The notes: generated by a model not told the origin, from the sequence alone. A stretch of DNA of 64,000 bases from an uncultured Aquimarina sp. (GCA_947498935.1 CANMMM010000018.1:1-64000); one strand, 5' to 3'; positions 18,051 through 27,396 are shown, counted from the stretch's first letter. Numbers and translations: made by a program.

Positions 18051-19247
18051 TTAATTGGTAAATATTAAGGTGGAACAATTGCCTCCGAAACCAAAGGAAT
18101 TAGAGAGTACTGTCTGTAATGCTCGATGTTGTATGGTCTGCTGTGGTATTAATGAGAACTCTTCCATCGGTGTACTAAAGTGTAGATTGGGAAAAATGAG
18201 TTGCTCTCGCAATGATAGCAAGGAATACACTGCTTCTACAGCTCCTGCTGCAGCTAATGTATGCCCTGTATAGGCTTTGGTAGAGCTGAACATAGGTACG
18301 GAATCTTGTCCAAAAATTCGCAGCATCGCTCTGCCTTCTGATAAATCGTTATTAGGGGTGGCGGTACCATGCGCATTGATGTAATCGATGGCATTGGGTT
18401 CTAGCTTAGCTATTGCTAAGGCTTGCTCCATGGCTAGATAAGCGCCTTCTCCATTGGCAGAAGAGGCGGTTTGATGAAATGCATCATTCGCATTAGCCCA
18501 TCCTACTACGGTACCTAGTACTTTTTTTTCTGTTTTCTGTAGCATTGCATCGCTTTCTAATACTAGATATGCGGCTGCTTCTCCTAGATTGAGCCCTTTT
18601 CTGTGATGATCAAAGGGCGTACATACCTCATCTGATAGAATCATCAGGGAGTTAAATCCATTAATTGTAAATTTAGACAAGGCATCGGTTCCTCCTACAA
18701 CTACTCTATCCAATTGTCCTGCACGGATCATTCGCGCTCCTAGCATAATGGCATTGGCGGCAGAAGAGCAGGCTGTACTAATTGTGGAGACATATCCATT
18801 AATCCCTAAATGATGTGCAATGGTTTGTGTAGTAAACCCTGCGTGCTGGGCTTGGATAAATCGTCTGTAATTGGGTTCTTCTTTAAAACGCAAATAATAC
18901 TGCTCTGTAGTATCCATCCCTCCGACACTAGTACCTGATATAAATCCTGTTTTATAACGATCTATGTCGGTTATATTCGCCTCTTGTAATGCTTCTTTGG
19001 CTGCTATAGCACCAAGCATAGCAGTTCTAGAAAAGCGATGCGTATCCGACAGCCCTAGAGTAGTAGCTAATTCTTGATTTGTTTTTTTTATTTCTCCTAC
19101 TTTGATTGCCTCTTTATGGCGAGTTTGAATCATCTCTATGGTAGCGATGCTAGACTGCGCGTTTTGCAATGCCTGCAAATTTTCTGCTACTGTATTTCCT
19201 ATAGGAGATAGGATGCCCATACCTGTTATGGCAACACCTGTATTCAT
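18051..19247 (-). CDS. 3-oxoacyl-ACP synthase (FabF-type ketosynthase)
   Basis: 398 residues with the full Cys-His-His set: STACSSAANA (Cys about residue 160), INAHGTATPNNDLSE and AYTGHTLAAAGAVEA. It condenses malonyl-ACP with the growing polyene on an ACP. It lies 5 bases after the ACP gene at 19253 and one base before the cysteine-less partner, which suggests a KS-CLF-like heterodimer (comparable with ApeO-ApeC of aryl-polyene systems; inference). Confidence 0.88.
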   Translation of the reverse strand: MNTGVAITGMGILSPIGNTVAENLQALQNAQSSIATIEMIQTRHKEAIKVGEIKKTNQELATTLGLSDTHRFSRTAMLGAIAAKEALQEANITDIDRYKTGFISGTSVGGMDTTEQYYLRFKEEPNYRRFIQAQHAGFTTQTIAHHLGINGYVSTISTACSSAANAIMLGARMIRAGQLDRVVVGGTDALSKFTINGFNSLMILSDEVCTPFDHHRKGLNLGEAAAYLVLESDAMLQKTEKKVLGTVVGWANANDAFHQTASSANGEGAYLAMEQALAIAKLEPNAIDYINAHGTATPNNDLSEGRAMLRIFGQDSVPMFSSTKAYTGHTLAAAGAVEAVYSLLSLREQLIFPNLHFSTPMEEFSLIPQQTIQHRALQTVLSNSFGFGGNCSTLIFTN

Positions 19248-19252
19248 ACTAA

Positions 19253-19510
19253 TTACTTACTTCTATTTTTCTCGATATACGCTGCCATAACGTTTACAGA
19301 TTCAAAAATCAGCTTGCCTTCTTTGGGGTCTTTTAGCTTGATTCCGTATTCTTTTTCTAATAAAACGATTAATTCTAACGCATCTATGGAATCTAATCCG
19401 AGTCCATCTCCGAAAAGAGGGTCATCATCTCCTATTTCTGCTACTTCTATATCTTCTAGATGTAGCTGTTCTATTATTTTTGTTTTTAGTTCTTCTGGTA
19501 ATGTTGCCAT
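19253..19510 (-). CDS. Acyl carrier protein 1
   Basis: 85 residues. The phosphopantetheine site GLGLDSIDALEL is intact, with Ser41 as the attachment residue. Acidic and helical as expected. Its ATG overlaps the stop of the 19510-20124 gene by one base, and the ketosynthase follows after 5 bases. The cluster has a second ACP at 23198, so starter and extender roles may be divided between the two. Confidence 0.93.
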   Translation of the reverse strand: MATLPEELKTKIIEQLHLEDIEVAEIGDDDPLFGDGLGLDSIDALELIVLLEKEYGIKLKDPKEGKLIFESVNVMAAYIEKNRSK

Positions 19511-20124
19511 TAGTGTTCTACGTATAATTTATTTAGTGTTGCTGCTGTAAACGGATGTTTCCCTTGTTTAGAAATGAGTGCTAAAAATACGTCATATTTA
19601 TCAGTATCCAAATCCACCCATCCGCAAATGATTTTTTCTGCTTTGTGAGATTGTAAGAGTAATTGTGCATAGCTGGTGATCCACTGCGCATCGAATTGCT
19701 CACTTATCCAAAAGGCGTTTTCACTTTTTAATTGATGTCTAATACTGATTTCGCCTAGCATTATATTAGGCAATGTATACACGAAGGTAGCCGGTGATGG
19801 ATAAAAATTAGTAGGATCTACAATGGATGCTTGGTGCTTACGATCGGTATCTAAACTAGCGGCGCTATTAGCTATTACCAATGCTGTTTCTACTGGTAAT
19901 TGCTGCTTTTCTACCAATATTTCTGTGGCTAAAAAACCTAACTTAGATAAGGTATCCATTTTATAAAATTTGGGATATTGTATCTCCAAAGTGCTATAAA
20001 CCCCTTTTGTAAATTCTTTGAGCGGCATCGATGAAGGTGCTGTGTAGGTACAACTTCCATTTCTATAAACTTTGTGATGTCTTATCGTACAATAGTCTGC
20101 TATGTAATATTCGGGTGTACTCAT
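19510..20124 (-). CDS. Short ketosynthase-like protein of the pigment cluster
   Basis: 204 residues. It resembles only the N-terminal half of a ketosynthase (MDTLSKLGFLATEILVEKQ, TALVIANSAASLDTDRKHQ, PSPATFVYTLPNIMLGEISI) and has no active-site cysteine or histidine motifs. It is not a frameshifted gene: both neighbours overlap it cleanly (1 and 4 bases). Proteins of this length and type accompany ketosynthases in flexirubin clusters. It probably pairs with the complete ketosynthase encoded immediately upstream (20121). Confidence 0.7.
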   Translation of the reverse strand: MSTPEYYIADYCTIRHHKVYRNGSCTYTAPSSMPLKEFTKGVYSTLEIQYPKFYKMDTLSKLGFLATEILVEKQQLPVETALVIANSAASLDTDRKHQASIVDPTNFYPSPATFVYTLPNIMLGEISIRHQLKSENAFWISEQFDAQWITSYAQLLLQSHKAEKIICGWVDLDTDKYDVFLALISKQGKHPFTAATLNKLYVEH

Positions 20125-21284
20125 ACTTTTATTTTTTCTAACACCAAGGCTACGTTACATCCTCCAAAGCCTGATGCTGTTTTCAATACACGCTGTAATG
20201 ATTGTTTTTGATATGATGTTATGATAGCTAAGGGTTGGGACACTCCTAATTCTTGAAACCCTAAGGAGGCTATTAATTCATTTTCTAATAGAGCATGTTT
20301 GGCTATGATCGTTTCGATAAGTGCCGATGCTCCTAGTGTATGCCCATAATACCCTTTTAGGCTATTTACAGGTGCTGTGGCTACCCCTGCTCTGTTAAAT
20401 GCAATAGCTTCCATTTCGTCATTAAAGGGAGTAGCAGTTCCATGTGCCGAGATGTAATCGATCTGATCACTCATTAGGTTTGCTTCATCCAATGCTTTTT
20501 GGATACTTATGTACAGTCCTTCTCCTGTTCTGGAAGGTCCTGAAATATGATTGGCATCATTGGCAGTAGCATCGCCTGTTAGTGCTACTACCGATTCGTT
20601 TGTAGTAGAATGGGTAGCGCTTACCCATAGCGCTGCTGCTGCTTCTCCTAGTGATACTCCTGATCTGTGTTTGCAAAAGGGTTTGCACGCTTGTGGGCTT
20701 ACTGCCTGAAATGAAAAAAAGCCTGATGTGGTAAAGGAAGATAATATATCTCCTCCTATAACGACTACATCATCGCATTGTGCTGCTTGTATCATACGCT
20801 TGGCTACAGCAATAGCTAGTCCTCCCGAAATACAGGCATTGGATACCACTAAAGGTGTGGCGGGTAATGCTAAGAAATTCTGTAACTGCTTGGCTAAATT
20901 GTGTAAGTATGCTTTTTCTGGATGTGCTGTGGCTAATGCATCTATATTCCCCTTGGTCGTGGCTATAATAATTTTAGCTGTTGTAAGGTCTAGCGATGGG
21001 TTTTCTTTGGCCAATTTACAAACTGCTAGCAACATCATTTTCTCTAATTTGGTTAGATCGGTATTTGTAGCGATCTGTTGCCAAGCTGCCTGTAATTGAT
21101 CGTTTTGGATACGAGCTGCGTAAAAGGTATCTGCCCATAGTGTTGGGTCATGTACTGCTGTAATTCCTGTTTGATGGTTTCGTAAGCTTTCTAAGTTTTC
21201 TGAGGTAGAAAACCCTAAAGGAGATACGATCGTATCAGCTACTAAATATGCTTGTCTACTCATAGCCCTACGGTTTGTTTCCAA
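20121..21284 (-). CDS. 3-oxoacyl-ACP synthase (second complete ketosynthase)
   Basis: 387 residues, ketosynthase with VSNACISGGLAIA (nucleophile Cys), ISAHGTATPFNDEMEA and KGYYGHTLGASALIE. The residues after the Cys (ISGG) differ from FabF and from the other two cluster ketosynthases, implying a distinct acyl substrate. It overlaps the thioesterase gene upstream by 25 bases and the half-ketosynthase gene downstream by 4. Confidence 0.85.
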   Translation of the reverse strand: METNRRAMSRQAYLVADTIVSPLGFSTSENLESLRNHQTGITAVHDPTLWADTFYAARIQNDQLQAAWQQIATNTDLTKLEKMMLLAVCKLAKENPSLDLTTAKIIIATTKGNIDALATAHPEKAYLHNLAKQLQNFLALPATPLVVSNACISGGLAIAVAKRMIQAAQCDDVVVIGGDILSSFTTSGFFSFQAVSPQACKPFCKHRSGVSLGEAAAALWVSATHSTTNESVVALTGDATANDANHISGPSRTGEGLYISIQKALDEANLMSDQIDYISAHGTATPFNDEMEAIAFNRAGVATAPVNSLKGYYGHTLGASALIETIIAKHALLENELIASLGFQELGVSQPLAIITSYQKQSLQRVLKTASGFGGCNVALVLEKIKV

Positions 21285-21703
21285 TGCTTAAAAAAGTCAG
21301 GGATCTGTAATGCCATTTCCCCCTGATCATCTACAAATACTTGTGTTGTTTCTCCTGTACACACTAATTCTTTGTGCTGGTTGTACACTTGATATTTAAA
21401 GATCATTTTTGCAGCTAATGTATCTACATAAATGGTTTCTACTGTAGCGATGTCTCCATAACTAAGTGGTTTTTTATGTTCGCAACTCGATTTGACTATG
21501 GGAGTTACGTATCCATTTTTTTTAACATCTAAATACGAGATACCATGATGCCTACCAAATGCTTCTCTCCCTTCTTCGAAATAGGTGATATAGATACCAT
21601 GCCATACAATATTTAATGGATCGCAGTCATTAAATCGTACACGGACATCATGCGTACTCTTAATTGTAGTTTCTATTTGGTTTGACTGTTTTTTTCTTTT
21701 CAT
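21260..21703 (-). CDS. Acyl-CoA/acyl-ACP thioesterase (4HBT hotdog)
   Basis: 147 residues. The 4-hydroxybenzoyl-CoA thioesterase signature is plain: VRFNDCDPLNIVWHGIYITY with the conserved Asp, then FEEGREAF. It may release or transfer the polyene acyl chain or proofread stalled chains. Members occur in most flexirubin and aryl-polyene clusters. It begins 43 bases after the dehydratase-like gene at 21747. Confidence 0.85.
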   Translation of the reverse strand: MKRKKQSNQIETTIKSTHDVRVRFNDCDPLNIVWHGIYITYFEEGREAFGRHHGISYLDVKKNGYVTPIVKSSCEHKKPLSYGDIATVETIYVDTLAAKMIFKYQVYNQHKELVCTGETTQVFVDDQGEMALQIPDFFKHWKQTVGL

Positions 21704-21746
21704 GCTATCGTATGACTCTTATTAGGTATACACTACTGTATTGTTT

Positions 21747-22202
21747 CTAATCCATGACTACAATTTTCATTTCGGATGCTGCTAGTATGGTATCTGTTTC
21801 GTCTTTGACTTCTGCTGACACCAAGACTACATTCATTACTTCTGCCACAATAGTGACTGTGGTAATGAGTGCTGTACCTACTGCTGGTAATCTATGTATA
21901 GTCGCATGCTTAATCGCGCCTATGAATCCTGTTTTGGGCTTACTATCTTCTCCCACTTCTTTATAGGTGTTATAACCTCTATGCAGTGCTATGCTCTGTG
22001 CCATATGTTCTATCAATCCTGCTTCTGTAAAGTATCCTTCTGGTGAGGTTAATATATTATCGGCACTAACGGTTAATCCAGATACCAACTGCTCTGACTC
22101 AAAACACAGCAATTTGTCTACCATCACAAAAGGATCTTTTTGTGGAATCAATTTCTTGATGAAATCTATATCTGTACTTATGGGATTGGATGAATGATTC
22201 AT
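21747..22202 (-). CDS. Hotdog dehydratase-like protein (ApeP/ApeI type)
   Basis: 151 residues. The hotdog helix is present as EAGLIEHMAQSIALHRGY, with Glu65 at the FabZ catalytic acid position, but the HFPxxPxxPG segment is replaced by the shorter GYFTEAG, so the catalytic His is absent from its usual place. The N-terminal LIPQKDPFVMVDKLL is typical of this family. It is the likely partner of the other hotdog protein (14617), which has the His but a Gln in place of the Glu. Confidence 0.75.
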   Translation of the reverse strand: MNHSSNPISTDIDFIKKLIPQKDPFVMVDKLLCFESEQLVSGLTVSADNILTSPEGYFTEAGLIEHMAQSIALHRGYNTYKEVGEDSKPKTGFIGAIKHATIHRLPAVGTALITTVTIVAEVMNVVLVSAEVKDETDTILAASEMKIVVMD

Positions 22203-22290
22203 TAATAATGATTATATACTGTAGTGATGTATCTCTATTTTTTTTCTTAAGTAAAACATATGCTTAGATGGTAGCAACTATATCTTTTGT

Positions 22291-23184
22291 CTAATTATTT
22301 TTTAGATCATCCCAGTAGTCATAATAATTAAACCACTGTAATGGATAGTGCTGTATCATTTGTTCTAATTGCTGTACATAGGCTGCTACAATATGTTTTG
22401 GCTCAATGGTTGCTGCTTTGAATATCGGTGTTTTGGCATATAGATTGTAGGTTTTGCCTTTTCCTCTCATAATGTACATAAAAAGTATTGGCTTTTTCTT
22501 TCTAGCTGCTAGCTTATAGGGACCTAATGGAAACTTTACATTAGTCCCTAAAAAAGGATGTTCTATATATTGTATGCCTTCTACATACCTGTCGGATGCA
22601 AAAATCAATAGTTGGTTATTTGCCAATGCTTCATTCATAGCAAACACATGGGACATATCTTCTTTAATAACTATAAACTGAATAATCGTATCATAGGATA
22701 CGGCACCTACAAACTGCTTAATTTGTTCATTTTCTTGATCTGTTACTACGATACTGATTCGCGTCTGACTAAGGTCTAAATCATCGAAAAAATAACGGGC
22801 TATATTAAAATTACCTACATGTGCACTAAAAATAATACCTCCTTCGCCTTTATCTAATAACTGTTGTATGGCATCACGTCCACTGTGTGTAAGCTGAAAT
22901 TTTTCTCTAAAACCTAATGCAATGGCTGATCGATCGATCAATGTCTGCCCGAACACAAAGTAATTTTTACATACACTAATCCACGAACGGATATAGGACT
23001 GTCCTAATCTTTTTGTAAAAAACAGGCGACTGGCGCGTGTGGTTCTGACAGAGAACACCACATAATAGAAGGCTACGAAATAGAGTACAAAATAAGCGGC
23101 ATTGAGTCCGATATACTTGATAACTGCTATAAAGATTTTATAACCTAGCGGGGTTCCTTTGGACTTACCATCCCATTGTGCCAT
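22291..23184 (-). CDS. LpxL/HtrB-like lipid acyltransferase
   Basis: 297 residues with an N-terminal membrane segment (about 18-45) and the lysophospholipid acyltransferase core: GGIIFSAHVGNFNIARYF, LLIFASDRY, and a C-terminal HYPLQWFNYYDYW that matches the family end. In the H-x4-D/E motif the acid is Asn127 (His122-Val-Gly-Asn-Phe-Asn), which is unusual. It is expected to esterify the pigment onto a lipid or dialkylresorcinol at the inner membrane. The gene lies 13 bases downstream of ACP 2. Confidence 0.8.
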   Translation of the reverse strand: MAQWDGKSKGTPLGYKIFIAVIKYIGLNAAYFVLYFVAFYYVVFSVRTTRASRLFFTKRLGQSYIRSWISVCKNYFVFGQTLIDRSAIALGFREKFQLTHSGRDAIQQLLDKGEGGIIFSAHVGNFNIARYFFDDLDLSQTRISIVVTDQENEQIKQFVGAVSYDTIIQFIVIKEDMSHVFAMNEALANNQLLIFASDRYVEGIQYIEHPFLGTNVKFPLGPYKLAARKKKPILFMYIMRGKGKTYNLYAKTPIFKAATIEPKHIVAAYVQQLEQMIQHYPLQWFNYYDYWDDLKNN

Positions 23185-23197
23185 CCTCGTTATCTTC

Positions 23198-23443
23198 TTA
23201 TTTATTTACCTTTTTTTCGATGAGCGTATAGAAGTCTTGAAATGTTTCTATCCCCACAAAGTCGTCTCCTATTAATTTTACACCAAAACTAGCTTCTATG
23301 GCTACTACTAGATCTACATAATCTAAGCTATCTAAATCTAATGTTTCTTGTAAATTGGCTTCTACAGCTATTTCAGATGCTTCTACTTCAAACTCTTCAA
23401 TCAAAAAAGCGTTTACTTTTTCGATGATCACACTTGTTTCCAT
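23198..23443 (-). CDS. Acyl carrier protein 2
   Basis: 81 residues; phosphopantetheine motif TLDLDSLDYVDL with Ser39. Acidic, helical and the normal ACP length. It lies 24 bases after the ketosynthase gene at 23468 and 13 before the acyltransferase gene, so it may carry the chain handed to that acyltransferase. Confidence 0.92.
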   Translation of the reverse strand: METSVIIEKVNAFLIEEFEVEASEIAVEANLQETLDLDSLDYVDLVVAIEASFGVKLIGDDFVGIETFQDFYTLIEKKVNK

Positions 23444-23467
23444 TCGCTTACTATTCGTTTTGTTGAT

Positions 23468-24685
23468 TTATATTTTTTTTATCACAATTGCAGAATTTGT
23501 TCCCCCAAATCCAAATGAATTGGATAAAAATACATCAATTTTTTTATCTATCGTTTCTTTTACTAGATTTAACTTGGCGGCGTCTTCATCGGGTGTTTCT
23601 AGATTGATATTGGGGGCTATAAATCCATTATTGAGCATAATCAATGAGTAGACTATTTCACTAGCGCCTGCCATCCAACATTCGTGCCCTGTCATGGACT
23701 TGGTAGAACTTACATATGGGTTGGCATCTCCAAATACTTCATTAATTGCTTTGGCTTCATTGGCATCTCCTACTGGAGTCGAAGTTGCGTGCGCATTTAC
23801 ATAATCTATCTGACATGGTGTTATATTGGCCTGCTGTACTGCTCTTTGCATCGCTCTAGAGGGGCCTTCTGCATTGGGAGTAGATATATGTGCTCCATTA
23901 GATGAAAATCCATACCCTATCACTTCTCCTAGTATGGTAGCTCCTCTGGCTACTGCACTCTCATACGATTCCATAAATATGGCTGCTCCCCCACCACTAG
24001 GTACTAATCCATCTCTTTTGCTATCGAAGGGTCTAGAGGCTTGTGTAGGATTTTCTTCATGAGTAGAAAATACTCCTAACCCATCGAAACTACCGAATGC
24101 ATAACTATTGATTTCTTGGCCTCCACCACAAATCATGTAGTCTTGTAACCCTTGCTTAATAAGCATATATCCCATACCGATAGCATGTGATCCACTGGCA
24201 CAAGCTGCACTGATGGTAAAATTTACCCCTTTGAGCTTAAATACTGTAGACAGATTCATCGTTATGGTAGAATTCATAGACTTGAATACGCTTCCTGATC
24301 CTACTAGGGTGGTGTCTTTTTTAATCCTAATCTTGTCAATGGCTTCCATCACAGATTGTGCGGTACTGTCATTACCAAACAGTACTCCTATTTCTTGAGT
24401 GTCTAAAAATGTCTGATCTACCTTTGCTTGTTCAAAGGCCTGCTTGGTAGCAATATAAGCGTATTCAGATTCTGACCCAAAGCTCATGCGCTGTCTTCGG
24501 GTGAGTTCTTTTTTTAGATTGGGCGTAGGTACTGTACCTGTTAAGGCAGATCGATACCCAAATTCTTTCCTTTCGGGGTCGACTACAATACCAGAAGTAC
24601 CTTCGTACAACGATTTTTTCACTTCTTCTATCGTAGTGCCTATACATGAGTATATGCCCATACCTGTAATAACTACTCTTCTCAT
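23468..24685 (-). CDS. 3-oxoacyl-ACP synthase (FabB/FabF-type, third complete ketosynthase)
   Basis: 405 residues with SAACASGSHAIGMG (nucleophile Cys), VNAHATSTPVGDANEA and KSMTGHECWMAGASE, the complete triad. The Ala-Cys-Ala-Ser-Gly context is FabB-like, different from the two other ketosynthases in the cluster. It is 7 bases downstream of the ketoreductase gene, so this ketosynthase, FabG, and ACP 2 form a sub-block of the operon. Confidence 0.9.
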   Translation of the reverse strand: MRRVVITGMGIYSCIGTTIEEVKKSLYEGTSGIVVDPERKEFGYRSALTGTVPTPNLKKELTRRQRMSFGSESEYAYIATKQAFEQAKVDQTFLDTQEIGVLFGNDSTAQSVMEAIDKIRIKKDTTLVGSGSVFKSMNSTITMNLSTVFKLKGVNFTISAACASGSHAIGMGYMLIKQGLQDYMICGGGQEINSYAFGSFDGLGVFSTHEENPTQASRPFDSKRDGLVPSGGGAAIFMESYESAVARGATILGEVIGYGFSSNGAHISTPNAEGPSRAMQRAVQQANITPCQIDYVNAHATSTPVGDANEAKAINEVFGDANPYVSSTKSMTGHECWMAGASEIVYSLIMLNNGFIAPNINLETPDEDAAKLNLVKETIDKKIDVFLSNSFGFGGTNSAIVIKKI

Positions 24686-24692
24686 ACTTTAT

Positions 24693-25424
24693 CTACGAAT
24701 ACATTCCTCCATTAATATTAATCACCTCTCCTGTTATGTAAGCTGCTTTTTTAGAGGCTAAAAAAGTGACTAGATCTGCTACTTCTTCTGCTTCGCCAAA
24801 ACGATTGGCAGGAATCATACGCTTAAATTCTTTTTCGTCTATAGCAGCTGTCATATCTGTTTTGATAAACCCTGGTGCTACGGCATTGACGGTTATTTTT
24901 CGTTTACCTACTTCTTGAGCTAATGCTTTAGTGGCAGCCACTAATGCGCCTTTTGCAGCAGAATAATTGACTTGCCCTGCAGTACCTTTTACCCCTGATA
25001 TAGACACCATATTAATGATACGTCCATACCGATTGGTCAGCATTTTTTGTAGCAAATGGTTCGTTATGTTGTAAAATCCATTAAGACTTGTATCTAACAC
25101 ATCGTTCCAGTCTGTAGTAGGCATCCACATAAAGAGTCCATCTCTAGTAATCCCAGCATTATTAATAATTACTTCTATGATCGCATCTGGATTGGCTGCT
25201 GTCCATGTATCTAAGGCTGTATGTGTATCTACGGCATCTGCTACATTACATTTAAGCAATGTACAACTACCACCTGCTTCTTCGATTATTTTTTGGGTCG
25301 CTGTAGCTGCAGCATCATTTGATTGATAATTGAGTAAAATAGGATAGGCTAATTCTTTTGCTAACTTTATAGCTATTGCTTTTCCGATGCCTCTAGATCC
25401 ACCGGTTACAAGGGCGTATTTCAT
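24693..25424 (-). CDS. 3-oxoacyl-ACP reductase (FabG-type SDR)
   Basis: 243 residues. Short-chain dehydrogenase with the nucleotide motif TGGSRGIG at the N terminus, INNAGITRDG, and catalytic Ser and YSAAK (MVSISGVKGTAGQVNYSAAK). It reduces 3-oxoacyl-ACP with NADPH in the polyene cycle. It is the first gene of the long pigment operon on the minus strand; the 228 bases upstream (25425-25652) separate it from the ammonia-lyase gene and contain no promoter that I can name with confidence. Confidence 0.9.
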   Translation of the reverse strand: MKYALVTGGSRGIGKAIAIKLAKELAYPILLNYQSNDAAATATQKIIEEAGGSCTLLKCNVADAVDTHTALDTWTAANPDAIIEVIINNAGITRDGLFMWMPTTDWNDVLDTSLNGFYNITNHLLQKMLTNRYGRIINMVSISGVKGTAGQVNYSAAKGALVAATKALAQEVGKRKITVNAVAPGFIKTDMTAAIDEKEFKRMIPANRFGEAEEVADLVTFLASKKAAYITGEVININGGMYS

Positions 25425-25652
25425 GTATAAATTGGTGTTTTGAATAATTAAAAGGCTTACAATTTTTGTGCGTAAACATATAATGTTATGTTATTTGTTT
25501 CATCTTTTCCTCGACATCAAAAAAAATATAAACCTCTTTTCTGTTGCATGGATTTAGCAACAATTATTCCAAATTAAGTTTATTTTAACAATTTAAAAAA
25601 GATAGGTTGTATTTTAACAATTGTCTACCGATTGAGATACCTCAAAAAGGGT

Positions 25653-27191
25653 TTAGTCATTTGGATAGGCTTCATTATTTTGTAGGTATTCTTTGACTTT
25701 TTGCACATAAGGATAGGTGACTTGATCTTCGGTAAAAACCGGCACAATTTTCTGCATATCTACTAGCATACGCTGGGTAGCTTTAGCTAACTGATCTCCA
25801 AAGTCTAAGTATGCCAACGCCTGTACAATAGCCATCCATTCGATTGCCAGTACTTCATAGGCATTTTCTATTACTTTTTGTGTCAAAATAGCTGCATTAG
25901 TCCCCATACTTACGATGTCTTGATTATCATTATTATTAGGGATACTGTGTATATACATTGGGTTAGACAATGTTTGGTTTTCTGCTGTTGTAGATACTGC
26001 TGTAAATTGCACTCCTTGCATTCCAAAATTAAGTCCTAAGGTTCCTAGATTAATGAATGGTGGTAATATATCATTTAACTTAGCATTCAAGAGATAGTTT
26101 AATTGCCTTTCTGCTAGCATTGATAGCTTGGTAATGACTAGTTTTAATTTGTCCATTTCCAAAGCCACATAATCTCCATGAAAGTTTCCTCCGTGATATA
26201 CTTGTTGGGTAGCAATGTCTATGATCGGATTGTCATTGGCAGAGTTCACTTCTTCGATCAATATTTTGGTTACTTGTGCAATGGTATCGTGTACGGGGCC
26301 TAGTATTTGTGGTACGCATCTTAATGAATAGTACTCTTGTACTTTTTCCTTGAAGTGTGATTGCCCTTCAGTTTCTTTATACAAGTGTGTGGCTCTGTCT
26401 CTGGTCAACGCGCTATCGCTAAGATGCGTACGCATCTTTTGGGCGATGGCTTGTTGTCCAACATGCAATTTACTGCCATTTAATGGTGCTGATAGATGAT
26501 CGTCATAGGCTTGTACAATTTCATTGATCACTGCTGAGGCTGCTACTGACCAATCGAGTAATCTCTGCGCATGTATTGTATTAACGATACCAATGCCTGT
26601 CATTGCAGAAGTACCATTCATGAGTGCCAATCCTTCTCTAATATGTGGCTGTATCGGTTGTATCTGTAATTCTTTGAATACTGATGCGGTAGCTCTACGT
26701 ACACCTTTGTAGAATACTTCTCCTTCTCCTATCAGTACCAGTGCTAGGTGTGCTAATTGTACTAAATCGCCACTAGCTCCTACGCCTCCATGCTGAAAAA
26801 TAAGTGGAGTAATTTGGTGATTCAACAATGCGGTAAGAGCATCTATAACAGATGGGTGCACTCCAGATTTCCCTAAGGACAATGTATTAAGTCTGGCTAA
26901 CATTAATGCCCTAACTGACATGGGGTCTATAGGTGTTCCTACTCCCGACGCATGACTTCTAATAAGATTGTACTGTAATGAGACCGTGTCTTTTTCTGCT
27001 ATCTTATATTGTGCCATGGGACCGAATCCTGTATTGACACCATAGATGACTTTATTTTTAGAGAATTCTTTTAAAAACTGGTAACTCTGCTCTACTCTTG
27101 CTGATACTGATGGATCAATGCTGAGTGGATGATGGTTAAAAATAATATCAATAAAATCTTTTATTTCTAACGTATCTTTAAGTTGTAGCAT
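25653..27191 (-). CDS. Tyrosine ammonia-lyase (aromatic amino acid lyase)
   Basis: 512 residues. The Ala-Ser-Gly triad that cyclises to the MIO cofactor is in GGVGASGDLVQLAHLALVL near residue 145. The segments VIYGVNTGFGPMAQYKI, QYNLIRSHASGVG, EYYSLRCVPQILGP and SIPNNNDNQDIVSMG match, from memory, the F. johnsoniae tyrosine ammonia-lyase almost residue for residue. It deaminates tyrosine to 4-coumarate, the starter of flexirubin-type aryl polyenes. The neighbouring pigment operon supports this role over histidine degradation, and no other hut gene is present. Confidence 0.9.
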   Translation of the reverse strand: MLQLKDTLEIKDFIDIIFNHHPLSIDPSVSARVEQSYQFLKEFSKNKVIYGVNTGFGPMAQYKIAEKDTVSLQYNLIRSHASGVGTPIDPMSVRALMLARLNTLSLGKSGVHPSVIDALTALLNHQITPLIFQHGGVGASGDLVQLAHLALVLIGEGEVFYKGVRRATASVFKELQIQPIQPHIREGLALMNGTSAMTGIGIVNTIHAQRLLDWSVAASAVINEIVQAYDDHLSAPLNGSKLHVGQQAIAQKMRTHLSDSALTRDRATHLYKETEGQSHFKEKVQEYYSLRCVPQILGPVHDTIAQVTKILIEEVNSANDNPIIDIATQQVYHGGNFHGDYVALEMDKLKLVITKLSMLAERQLNYLLNAKLNDILPPFINLGTLGLNFGMQGVQFTAVSTTAENQTLSNPMYIHSIPNNNDNQDIVSMGTNAAILTQKVIENAYEVLAIEWMAIVQALAYLDFGDQLAKATQRMLVDMQKIVPVFTEDQVTYPYVQKVKEYLQNNEAYPND

Positions 27192-27245
27192 TTAGGAAAT
27201 GGGTAATTTTTTCTGATGTAAGTATTCGTTGTGTTATATATTAAA

Positions 27246-27396
27246 ATGATGTACACTTTTTTTTCAATTTACTATCAAAACGATATTTTGCACCCAATAT
27301 TTTCTGGGTTTTAGAGTACTGCTATGCAACAAACTACTGTATTAGATCACAAAATCTCTGTTTTTTGCTAAAATCAAAAAAAGTTTGAATCACTTC
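27246..27396 (+). repeat. Family B repeat, full copy 2 (divergent)
   Basis: About 150 bases between the divergent ammonia-lyase and halogenase-like genes. Left end ATGATGTACACTTTTTTTTC, right end AAGTTTGAATCACTTC; the interior shares CGAT.TTTTGCACCC, CTGCTATGCAACAAA and GATCACAAAATCT with the other copies. It is placed where promoters of both flanking genes must lie. Confidence 0.75.

Noticed and set aside
19510..20124. Frameshifted or broken ketosynthase
   Set aside because: The gene overlaps both neighbours cleanly, and similar half-length proteins occur in other pigment clusters.
25653..27191. Histidine ammonia-lyase of histidine degradation
   Set aside because: The sequence reads like flavobacterial tyrosine ammonia-lyase, and the neighbours are pigment genes with no hut genes.
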